Below are positions 12,264 through 23,061 of a stretch of DNA of 64,000 bases, in pieces. The notes beneath the pieces are model-generated. The model was given only the letters and a program-made list of their open reading frames with translations. It searched no databases and had not been told where the DNA came from. The translations under genes were made by a program, and so were the position numbers. Position 1 is the first letter of the stretch; every line of letters starts with the position of its first letter. Origin of the DNA: Casuarina equisetifolia (Eukaryota; Streptophyta; Magnoliopsida; Fagales; Casuarinaceae); assembly GCA_028551475.1 (NCBI GenBank), contig CM052361.1, positions 25,247,491 to 25,311,490 on the forward strand, in the 5' to 3' direction.

Positions 12264-15200
12264 ATGGCTTCCAGCGCAACCTCTTCTTCTTTTTCTTTCT
12301 CATCCTTCCATCCATGGATTTACGATGTATTCTTAAATTTTAGAGGCATGGACACACGAGATACATTTGTTGCCCATCTATATGGTGCTTTGAAGCAAAA
12401 AGGTTTTAATACCTTCATTGATGATAGGCTCCAAAAAGGAGAAGAAGTTTCTCTAGAACTTCTTAAAGCTATTAAAGGGTCAAGGATTTCAATAGTTGTT
12501 CTCTCGCCAAACTATGTATCCTCCTCCTGGTGTTTGAATGAATTGTTAAAGATCATTGAATGCAAGGAAAAAAAGGGCCAAGTGGTTTTACCTGTGTTTT
12601 ACCATGTAGATCCATCGGATATACGAAAACAAGCTAATAGCGTGGGAGATGCATTAGCCGGATTCAAGGATGACAAAAAGGTGGAGGAGTGGAAGATAGC
12701 CCTTAAAAAAGTGGCCGATTTATCCGGGTTCCATCATATAAAAGGGTATTTACAAAGACTATTCTTGTGCTTTCATTTTAGAATTTTTCTTATTCATATT
12801 ATAATACATTTTACCATATGTACATGCATACAAGTATGGACTTAAAGAATCGAACAAGGGGGTGGAGAGTCCAATGGATATCTTTCACGGATCCATCCTC
12901 CCTTAATCTTTTTTTTTTTGATACTTTTTTATTTTATTTTCTTTGGACACATGTCTATTTAGGTGGAAAAAGTGTCCTTGGATATTTTTTTTCCCACATG
13001 GTCACTTAAAGCATATAGATTTTTGGGATCCTTCATTAATTCTATTTTATAAGGCTTTTTTTTTTTTTTATACATGCGCCCAAATTCGTACATTCAAATT
13101 TAACCTAAAACCAACACAGAATAGGTAGCACCTTCTCTCAACTGAGCAATGCATTTTAATTCTTTTCGGCCTTTTAGGACTATCCAATGTTAAGGAAATT
13201 CTATTTATTAAGGCCCTTCAAAAATTGCCTGAATTGCGTATGGATTATACCTTGACTCTAGGAAGGAAATTTCATCCCGGAGACAGGGACAAGGGATAAA
13301 AATTTCACTGTATGGTGTTTTAAGGTAAAGAAGGAAAGGGAGAAAAAGGGGAAAAAAAAGAAGAAGAAGAAGTTATGAAAACACTATTTATAACTTAGCA
13401 ATGGTTTTCACTTCTTTCGGACCTTTTAGGACCATTCAATGTTAAGGAAATTCTATTTATTAAGGTCGTTCAAAAATTGCCTGAATTGTGTACGTATTAT
13501 ACCCCGACTTTAGGTAAGAAATTTCATCCCGGAGACGGACGAAAGATAAAAATTTCACTGTATGATGATGTTTTGAAGGAAAGAAGGAAGGGGAGAAAAA
13601 GGAAAAAAGAAGAAAAAAAGGGTTATGAAAATACTTGTTTTTTTTTTGGGCAATATAAAGAGAAGAGTTTGCACTCACCTCCTACGGATGAATTAACACA
13701 TCAATCTTGGCCATTTACCCAACTTTGGATGATTATCTATCTTCATGCATTTACAAAGCACCTGAACTATTTTTACATGTTCAAAACTAATATTATTACT
13801 TAAAAGTACTGCTCAGTTACTTCTTAACCTTCTTATTTAAAAATTTAATTATTTGATTATTTTAATTTTTTGTCCTGTCCTCCTTTTAACTAGCGAATAA
13901 ATTTAAGAACCTATTCACTTGCATTCGTAAAACATTTTCAGAATTTTTAATTTGAAAAAATTAAAAAAATTTCATAAAAGCTTACTTGCTAATACCTGCA
14001 AGGAAAGTCCTAATCAATCTCTCTAGAAAGCAATGATGCAAGCCATTAAATTCATGCAATCGTATGAATTCATTTTTTAAAGAAATATATTGTATTCAAG
14101 TTGTCAAGATAATTCCAATTACAGAGTATAATAATACAAATTTGGGATTAAGAAAGCCATTTTAGGAGGTAAAGAAATTCAATTCAAGTTATTTGCTTGG
14201 GTTTTAAATTAGTGATTGAATTAAATGTCCCTAGGAGGGATTGGTATGTAACTAATAAAATTAATTAAATGAATTTTAAAAAAATGTTGGATAACATTAA
14301 GACATAAAAGAAACCTTGAAATTAAATTGATACTTTTCTACTTAGGATAAGTTAAAGTAGTCATTTAATGATTGTCTAAATCAAAATACAAATATACTTC
14401 TCTAGGACAAATTGTTTGATGGTAGATTTCATCCTGATGGCCTTTTAAATGAAGTAATCAACTCTAAAATTTTAGTATTTTGTCCTTAAGTTTACATGTT
14501 TGTTTTGTTTTACTATCTAAGTTTGAAATTTTTTAGTATGTTGGATGAAAAATAAAAAATTTAATCTAGTGACAATATAAGCACTGGAAAACCAAATAAA
14601 TATTTCAAAGAAAAACATATTTGAAGAAAGGTAATACCATTCCAAAGTATAGTAGAAACAATACTTTTAATAAGGGAATACCAAATTCTAGAATGCAATG
14701 TAGAAGTTACAAAAGTTTAAAAACATGTTTATAAACAATGAGAAATGTGTGTTTCTATGAGGATTAAGCATTTGCTCCTTATCCATTTAAGGATTGGAAT
14801 TTTAATAGAATTCTTGAACTACCAAGTCATTTGTTAATGGTAAATAGATTGGAATCACATCATATTTGCATTTTCATTTCCTCTAATTTTTATTTTTTTC
14901 GTTTGTAGGAATGAATACATATTGATTCAAAAAAGAGTTCTTCAACAAGTCTTAGAATTAGTACAATTTCAATACTTGGATGTTGCTGAGAACCCAGTTG
15001 GAATAGAGTCTCGTGTGGAAGACTTCTTAAAACGGTTAGACATTGGGAAGAAGAAGATTGTCACTCATATGGTAGGAATTTGGGGAGATGGTGGAATTGG
15101 GAAGACAACTATTGCCAAAGCAATTTATAATTCAATTGCTCATGTTTTTGAAGGTGCATGTTTTTTAGCAGATGTGAGAGAAACTACAGAAAAAGATGGT

Positions 15201-18200
15201 TCAAAAGCTCCATCAAAACATGGTCTAGTAAAGCTTCAAAACAAAATTCTTTCTAAGATCTTAGGAAATGATACTCTGAGGAGTGACAATGTTGATGAAG
15301 GAATTGCTGAAATACAGAGGAGTCTTTACTTTAAAAAGATTCTTTTAATACTAGATGATGTGAATCACTTGGAACAATTGAAAAAATTAGCTGGAAAAAG
15401 TGATTGGTTTGGTTTGGGTAGTGTGATCATCATAACCACAAGAGACAAGAGTTTGTTAACTAGTCATATGTGCAAGTTTGAAGAAAATTTTATATATAAT
15501 ATTAAGAACTTGGATCATAATGAAGCTCTTCAATTGTTCAATATGAATGCTTTCAAAACTAACAAACCTGACAATGAATCTTTGGAGCTTGCTAATGAGA
15601 TAATATCTTATGTTGGAGGCCTTCCCTTGGCTTTAACAGTGCTAGGTTCAGCTCTTTGTGGTAAAGATTTAGATTTTCAAAAAGAGAAATTCAAGGAATA
15701 TAGAAGGATTCCTAATAAAGATATTCAAACAATCCTTGAATTTAGTTACAATAATTTGGAGGAATCATTAAAAGATGTTTTTCTTGACATTGCATGTTTC
15801 TTTAAGGGAATGCCTATAAAAGATATTGAACAAATACTAAGTGGTAGTTACTCTCTAAAGTTTTGTGTTAAAGAGCTAGAAGATAAGTCTCTTATAAAGG
15901 TTGAGACTAGTGAATTGCAAATGCATGATTTAATACAAGACATGGCTAAAGAGATAGTTCGAAAAGAATCATCCATAGTTGGTGAACGTAGTAGATTGTG
16001 GCTTTATAAAGATGTTTGTTTTGTGCTAGAAGAAAATGCGGTAAGAATTAAGTTGTAAAGCTTACATACGTATATTTGTACTAGCATACAAACACCCATA
16101 TGTTTATGCCCTCTTACACGTGCACTTATGTGCATGCACCATACATGTGTGAAATGCACACACATAATACACTTTTTTATATACACATATATGTATGGAC
16201 ATGTCATTTGACTTAATATATATACATAAAAGAATTAAAAAAGTAAATCATTTGAATGAAATCAATAAATAACACCATCATGTGTATTTTTCTTTAACAT
16301 AGAATTATACAAATATTATACCATGAATATCATGGCCACGTTATGACATTCCAATTCCTATTGATTTTGAATATCAAAAAATAAGGGTTATTTCTAAATT
16401 GGAAAAAGAACTCATGAACCATTTTTGTTTTCTTTATATGATGAGCGTTTTGCATAAAATATGAATGGGCAGAGTATAAGTTAATTTTTTTTATGAGTAT
16501 GTGTTACTTCAAGAAATAATTCATTTGTAAAAAATTTCTAAAATCATCATTCATAAAACTTGACTTGTATACATTATTTTCATTTATAATAGTAGTAAGT
16601 ACTAAAATGCCGCATACCGAATTCGTGAATTTAAAACAAAAGGTCTTTGCCATACAAATGATTCATATGCACGTGTGTATTCATAGATCTCATCATCACA
16701 AAAATTTGTAACCTTGTAAGTGCTAATTCAAAAAAACTTTATGCTTGGATTTTGTTGACAAATTTTATGTATTTGCTTTGATAGGGAACAAGTAAAATAA
16801 AAGGCATATTGATAGACTTGCCAGAGCAAGGTGAAATACACATGGATCCCCGGGCATTCAATGAGATGAAAGAGCTTAGAATTTTTATAAATCGAAATGC
16901 AAGAATTTTTGGAGCACCTAAATATCTTAGTAATAAGTTAAGTTTGCTTAAATGGCCTGCATATCCTGGAAAGTTTATACCATCTAATTTTCGTGGAGCT
17001 GAACTTGTAGACGTGCGAATGCCAAAGAGTAAAGTTAAGAGTTTGGAAAGCTTCAAGGTATTATTAATTATTGTTTATTTTTCTTGATTAAAATTTTTAA
17101 ATTCTTGAAAGCCAATCTATATCCACTGTTCCTTATTTTGTTTTATACTATTTCACAGAATTGTCAAAGTCTTAAAAGAATGGATTTCTCAAAATGTGGA
17201 TTCTTAAAAGAAATTCCAGATTTCTCAGGTATCGCAAATTTAAGGGAATTGGATATGGGCGGCTGTGAAAATTTAGTTTCGCTTCACCCTTCTGTTGGTT
17301 GTCTGGAAAAGTTGGTTGAATTGCATCTTGTTGGATGCTTTAACCTTAGGAGGTTCCCGACCGTACTTAAGATGAGATCTCTACGGCTACTTTGTCTCTC
17401 CAATTGCACAAGGCTGGAAAACTTTCCTGAATTTCAGTGTCCAATGGAAAGCTTAGAAGAGCTTTTCCTTGAAAACACTGGTATAGAACATCTACCTTCA
17501 TCATTTCAAAACTTAGCTATGGTTGGAATTATGATTCTAGACGGTTGCGAAAAGCTTAAGAATTTCCCTAGTGGCATTGTTCCGTTGCAATCTGAATACA
17601 AAGAGTCGTGCAGTGATTGTTCAAAAGGCAAAAAGTTTTCAAAGAAGGTGCCGGATAACAGGCAAAATATTGAACCCTTGAAAGAATTTGAAACTTCATG
17701 GAGTACAGGGCTACTTCCATTTCCCCTACAAACATTGGAATTCCTATATCGAGATGCCAATTTAAGTCTATCAGAAACCAGTATAGTTAGCCTTCCAACA
17801 TGCATCCAAAATTTTCTTTATGTTTCTTCAATTTTTCTGGAAGGTTGCATGGAACTTCGAGAAATTGTTATACTTCCGCACTTTTTGCGAGAGTTATTTG
17901 CAGGGGGGTGCGACTTATTAGAAAGATTCTCAGTTGATGCATGCGATTTGCCATGTCTTGAAATGCTCAATTTCGTGAACTGCCATCGTTTGTGTAAAAA
18001 TCCAATGAATGATGTGGATAATTTCATATTGAGTACGGTATGTCTCTTTTCTTTTCTCTTTCATATACATATTTGTGTTTGTAGTTTTCTTATTATTTTT
18101 CTTGGGGCATGTTTGTTTGGGTCTTGATTTGTTGGTTTTATTGATGAAAATTTAACAGATGTGTGTGCAAAAATATCTGGTGGCCCCAAGGTTTGAAATT

Positions 18201-18941
18201 AGATATCCAGGAAATGAAATTCCAGATTGGTTCATCCATCGGAAAGAAGCTTCAAGCGACAAATCCTGTGAAGTAGTAATCAATGAGCATGCAAATTTTG
18301 ATGAAAAATTCATAGGATTCGCTTTCTGTACTACTTATGGAATTAAGGATAGTGAAAGTGCAAAACATTGGTCAACGGCTGACTTGAATATTGATCTCAT
18401 CAGTGGTGGTGTAGAAATCGCAACAAATTCGTATGAGAGGTTGGTCTCGAATCATGTGTTGCTCTCAACCGTCCTTCCAGAAGGTTTAGGGCAATTCTCT
18501 AGAAGTCCGGAGGAATTCGTGCTGAAGTGGGATGATATTAAAATTCGTTTTCGGTGTGAGTCAGAGGGCGTGTCCTTGTTAAGTTGTGGAGTCCATTTGC
18601 TACGCAGTCATGAAGAGAACTCAACAAATCGGTGTACCCTTCTTGATCGGTATGTTTTACACAACAATAAGTATGTTCCACGCGAGGAATTTGTTTGTGA
18701 ACCAGATTTTGACCGGGAATCTCCACAAGTAAGAGCGCATCAGGAGCACATACGGAAGTGCCTAACGAAGTTAGTTGCTGAAAACTTGGTAGATTCAATT
18801 GAAGGGACTCAACTTGGCAAGAGACGTCGCGATGACGAGGGTGATGGCAACTTGAAACCCAATTGGCACCCGCAAAACAGAAGACGATCTTTGTTGTCAG
18901 GTGTCATCATTTCAGATGCAGAGGACGAGCCACTTGGGTGA
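12264..18941 (+). CDS. TNL-D: TIR-NBS-LRR-C-JID immune receptor, C-terminus truncated by a frameshift
   Basis: Exons: 12264-12745 (TIR), 14909-16040 (NB-ARC), 16785-17057, 17159-18037 (LRR), 18159-18941 (C-JID). All junctions are GT..AG and keep frame, giving 1182 residues. The ATG chosen precedes MASSATSSSF and is the same codon as in E. The TIR has YDVFLNFRG, the BB-loop region DDRLQKGEE and SSSWCLNEL with the putative NADase Glu. NB-ARC motifs are GDGGIGKTT, LLILDDVN, IIITTRD, GLPLAL, FLDIACFF and QMHD. TIR domains of this class cleave NAD+ on receptor oligomerisation; here that is inferred from the family. One extra G near 18937 shifts the frame and stops it after DEPLG, removing about 19 residues that in A and E include DLNQPP. 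Intron 1 is 2163 bp. Expression is unknown, and it could be a functional variant or an early pseudogene. Confidence 0.85.
13153..13640 (+). repeat. Tandem duplication of about 250 bp in intron 1 of TNL-D
   Basis: Two imperfect copies (about 13153-13384 and 13405-13640) share TTAGGAC.AT.CAATGTTAAGG, the stretch ATTTCATCCCGGAGAC, and a purine-rich GGAAGGGGAGAAAAAGG run. A single copy lies in intron 1 of E near 23870-24080. The open frames here are low-complexity and not convincing genes. Confidence 0.65.
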
Positions 18942-19430
18942 ATCTCAATTCCACCAATCAAACCTCCTTGACCTAAACCAGCCCCCTCCTTTTAACGAAT
19001 TCCTCTGAGGATCCACAATTCTTCTTGATGTGCCCACTAAATCATCTAAGTTTTATTTTCTTGCATCACTGGTGCGATTAAGAAAGGGCTTCATGTGCGA
19101 ATGCGGGTCACAATTGCAACATCTGAACATAAGCAAGTCTCTGCAGCTCTGTGAACTATCTGGGACAGAGTCGCTAGCTGGGCTTATATTACGGCCTTGT
19201 TTTTAGTGTCATCTTTCATGCTTTTTACAGCTTTTGCTTGCTATTTTCGTGACATTAATTCATTGCACTCTCAAATAGATATTGGATTTGGAAGTAATAT
19301 TTGCTGTTGGCATATATTTTGCCGGAATATTTGTGAAATCTAGCAAGTGTGTGAAGAGTGTCAGTTATTGTCATTTAGGTGAATGAAGAAGATGCGGAAA
19401 GTAGTCCTCTATCCGTTTCTTGACAGGGAA
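18942..19430 (+). other. 3' flank of TNL-D
   Basis: The sequence continues the last-exon sequence of the other units out of frame (still spelling the DLNQPP codons near 18975), then the 3' region shared with A and E. The similarity ends at about 19430, where cysteine-rich receptor kinase sequence begins. Confidence 0.55.
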
Positions 19431-20557
19431 TCTACGGCCTCTTTCTTTGTCGAGGTGATGATCATAGTAGTGCCTGTCAAAGCTGTGTTAGCTATGCAAG
19501 TCAATATATCACAAATATGTGTTCATTTTATAGAAGTGCATATGGTTCGATCAGGGCATGTTACGGTACTCGAACACCAATTTCTTTGGACAGCTACAGA
19601 TGTCTCCATTTTTCACCGTGGTGAATGTTAACAATGTTAACAATGTTAACAATATATATAATTACGCAGCACCAGGTCTGATGAGCATCTTAATTGCTAA
19701 TGCTTCAGAGTCAAAGGCGTTTTACAGCGCAGGTAGTATGGGTTGGTGCATTGTACTCAAGATAAGTCCTTCTTTATGCTTCAATTGTTTGAATCAGACA
19801 TTGATTGAGGCCAAGGCATGCTGTGAAGGTAAAGAAGGGTGGCGTGTTTTAGGCCCAAGTTCCAGTATGAGATTTGAGAACTACTCTTTCTTTCAAAAAT
19901 CAGCAATCCGACCAGTGCAATCACCGCCCAAACCTGTGCAATCACCTCCCCAATCTATGCGATCACCTGCCACATCACAGCCGCCGCCAGGTAACATTTA
20001 AAACATAGACAATTGTGTTTTACATGGAAGGTGGTTCAACTTTTTCCCTGCATGTTTGGCACTTATTAGTTGGTGCAACGCAGCCAATTTGTAGATTAGT
20101 CCTTAAAATTATAGAACAAACTGTTACCTTAGTACCTTAAAACTGTAAAGTGCCGGTATTGTACAGGTAAAAATTCTATTCTTGGATGATTTAAGAATCA
20201 TTTAAGAGGGGTTTTTAATTCTTAGATGAATAAATTCACATATTCATGAAACAAAAATAATAAAAAAAACCATTTAATAGAGGATGATTTGAGCAAAACA
20301 TATATGAACAGGACTACTGTCTCAACTAAAGTGTTCAATGTTAATCACTGTTGGTGCAGTCTTTGTCCTTGCATTTCTTGTTTTGTCCATATATTTAACC
20401 TATCAGGCAGGTCTGAGTGTTGAATTGCATGATTGACAGCAGTAGGGTAGAGCAATGCAACAAAGATCGGGATCATTATTGTATCATCAATTGTTGGAGT
20501 TGCTCTCTTTGGTATCGGGTTTTATTCATGGTATGGCAGGAGAAAAAGATTAGAAGG
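19431..20557 (+). pseudogene. Cysteine-rich receptor-like kinase (DUF26/CRK) fragment
   Basis: Near 19431 one frame reads YGLFLCRGDDHSSACQSCV, a perfect C-x8-C-x2-C motif of a DUF26 (Gnk2-type) domain. The end of that domain follows after frame changes (RYSNTNFFGQ near 19565). A second DUF26-like block at 19720-19890 includes NCLNQTLIEA and MRFENYSFF. A Pro-rich hinge with repeated PVQSPP follows to 19990, with a GT donor at 19991. A later exon around 20450-20557 encodes a transmembrane helix (IGIIIVSSIVGVALFGIGF) and the basic stop-transfer WYGRRKR, ending at a GTAAAA donor. The signal peptide, the start and all kinase exons are missing. A GTTAACAAT triplet repeat sits at 19626-19652. CRKs are plasma-membrane receptors; this piece cannot encode one. 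Confidence 0.75.
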
Positions 20558-21342
20558 TAAAATTTATGTTATTAGCTTGAAGGGAAACTAAACTCAAGTT
20601 ATTTACTTTTGACTTGTACTTCTCGAGTGCCAATAATTTTGAGTAAAGCTTGTTACTAGCAGTGGAGCAAGAAATTCCACTTCGAAATTTGGACCCTTCA
20701 CGGTAATAAGCTCACTTGGAAGGTGGGAGCAGCGTTAAGCCTAAAGTGTAATAAGCTTCGCGGAGGGCCTAGCAGCGTCCAGCGTAAAGGGCAAGTGGGT
20801 CGTGATTCTCGGCTTGCTGAGAGAAGGAACAATAAAATAAGAGAGACGGGGGGTTTGTATTTAGTCGTCTTCTTCCCTGTATAACGTATCTTTTTGTTAA
20901 ATGAAAACCAGTTACAAAGAGGTCCGCTTCTCCCCCATCTGAGTTGCGATTTTATTGATTATCTCTTCCTTTCGACAAACACCATAAATCGGAAGAAAAA
21001 ACACCCATCTTTGCTGGTAATACGACCAACTGACTCAGCCAAGATGCTCGATTACCTGCTCTTAGGTCAAGACCGATCACACATTGGCACGAGAGACACC
21101 AATGATGGAGGCTCGCTAGGAAATGTGTGAAGCAGAGAAGTGTGTGGAAGATGAGAGTTCCATATTAGAAATTAAGATCTTGAGATTAAATATAAATAAA
21201 AATAAGACCCTCCAACTCTTGATCTAGCTTTTGGATTAGGCTTTTAAGCCTTCTAAGTTGGTATTAGAGTTTAGGTTGAATCTGTTCCATCTCATGTCAG
21301 CTTGAGCCCAATGATGGTCGGTGGTTGGAGTTCACCAACCAT
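20558..21342 (+). other. No recognised gene
   Basis: Mixed-composition DNA between the CRK remnant and a repeat array. The 20690-20850 part is richer in G+C than its surroundings. Small open frames (for example 20894-21130) show no recognisable family. Confidence 0.4.
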
Positions 21343-22090
21343 TCCCCTCTCTTCTCTTACAAGCTTCTCAAATGATAAGAAAGAGAAATCTTCGTTGTTG
21401 CACATCCAAACAAATTTGGTAGTTAAGAAACTATTTAGATATTGAAAGGTTGGTCCCCTCTCTTCTCTTACAAGCTTCTCAAATGATAAGAAAGAGAAAT
21501 CTTCGCTGTTGCACATCCAAACAAAATTGGGTAGTTAAGAAACTATTTAGATATTGAAAGGTTGGAAGGTTGGTCCCCTCTCCTCTTACAAGCTTCTCAA
21601 GTGATAAGAAAGAGAAATCTTCCCTGTTGCACATCCAAACAAAATTGGGTAGTTAAGAAACTATTTAGATATTGAAAGGTTGGTTCAATGAGAAAAAATA
21701 ACAAAATTGGGTAGTTAAGAAACTATTTAGATATTGAAAAGTTGGTTCAATGATTAAAAAATTGATAACCTTATTTTTACAGTGGTAAAAACACAAACTT
21801 TGTGTCTCTTACATTACAAAAAATACCCTTGGTTTCTGACCCACGCTTCTTATGCACGCTGGGAAGGAAAGACTCACGGCAGGCATGCCTACCCCTGATG
21901 CACAATAATAACCCTTCCTGTCCTCCAGACCACTGGGAATATGGGCGTAACAGCCCCACTCTTTAACGAAGCTCTTCGTTGCAATCTTTTGATTTCGATG
22001 AAGGAGAAGTTTTCGAGCTCTCAAGTTGACATACAAATGTTTTCCGTTAGCTCACCATTGATCTAACTCACTAAGTGATTTTTTGCGATT
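21343..22090 (+). repeat. Dispersed repeat family R1 with an internal tandem array
   Basis: Units starting TCCCCTCTCTTCTC at 21343, 21454 and 21574 (periods about 111 and 120 bp), plus a partial unit at about 21700, each end in AAACTATTTAGATATTGAAA. The following sequence (AACACAAACTTTGTGTCTCT, then AAAACTACCC-like) also occurs at 35580-36080 and 63405-63900 as single units. No coding frame survives. It is probably a non-autonomous element; the termini are unclear. Confidence 0.6.
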
Positions 22091-22164
22091 ATTTAACTAC
22101 TCATCTTTGATGATTAGTTAAAACATTTTCGCTTCAAAATATTGGTCTAACCAAGTCTATAACA

Positions 22165-22760
22165 GGTCACAATTTAAAGAACCATAGACTCTAGTCTATT
22201 TTAATAGTCACTCACAGTTTAAATAAATATCTGTTCATCTTCCTTGCTAGCAATTGGATAGGTAAATTATAGGAAAAGTTAGAATTACATTCATACTTTT
22301 TACTTTTAATTGCCCTCTTTTCCCTCTTTTTCAAATGAAAAGTAGATTCAGATCATTGACATGATTTGTTTTTATAATATGCTAATTGTCTTTTTTTTCC
22401 TCCTTTTTCAAATGAAAAGTAAACTCGCATAGTTGACACTACTTACTTTTATCATCAGCTAATTGTCTTCTTTTTTCTTATTTTTAAATAAAAAGTAGAC
22501 TCAAATTGTTGACACGACTTGCTTTAATCATCTTTTAATTGTCTTCTTTTTCCTCATTTTTAAATGAAAAGTAGACTCTGAATCGTCAACACAACTTGCT
22601 TTTATCATCCACTAATTGTCTTCTTTTTCCTCCTTTTCAAATTGAAACTAGATTCCGACCATCAAAACGGCTTGTTTTTGTCATATGCTTTGAATCATGT
22701 TAAATGAATGTGAACCCTGACTTTCCCTTCATTTTATGAACATCAATTAAATTTGCAATG
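22165..22760 (+). repeat. Dispersed repeat family R2, copy with tandem units
   Basis: It begins ATAGACTCTAGTCTATTTTAATAG like copy 1. It then holds about five units of 65-75 bp at 22310-22690, each with CAAATGAAAAGTAGA(C/T)TC, GTTGACA.GACTTGCTTTTATCAT and CTAATTGTCTTC elements, before TTTTATGAACATCAATTAAATTTGC. Confidence 0.6.
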
Positions 22761-22834
22761 TGGTACCAGCTTCTATATTCATACTCTGTTTTGCGGAAAT
22801 TATAGTCAAGGCGATGTGTAATTTCTCCTACTGA

Positions 22835-23061
22835 TTTTTCTTTATGGGGTAGTTGCCCGTAGTTTCTCGACCTTGTTTTCTTTGTGAGATTGTTGCTCTA
22901 TCGTTTCTTGATCTTCTTTTCTTTGCGAGTTAGTTACGCTGGAGTTTCTCGACCTTCTTTTTCTAATCCCACGCGGCATCCATTTTCTCTTTTTAATGTA
23001 GGGAATCAGATTGCTTCTTTTCCGTTCAGTCTTCTCCACTCGTAGTACTACATCCTCTTCC
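22835..23061 (+). promoter_or_regulatory. 5' array and conserved block upstream of TNL-E
   Basis: Three TTTCTTTG.GAG..AGTTG...TTTCTCGACCTT units (22835-22955) are followed by AATCCCACGCGGCATCC and the block ending at the ATG (23062). It is collinear with the region upstream of TNL-B. Confidence 0.5.

Noticed and set aside
13477-13803. Lys/Glu-rich open frame in intron 1 of TNL-D
   Set aside because: It comes from a purine-rich tandem duplication, has no family resemblance and lies inside an intron.
21343-21765. Possible CRISPR-like array
   Set aside because: Units of about 111-120 bp are repeats along their whole length with no unique spacers, and the genome is eukaryotic.
23011-23061. Upstream extension of the TNL-E N-terminus
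   Set aside because: The extension would start with TTG rather than ATG. The ATG at 23062 gives the MASS start shared by B, D and E.
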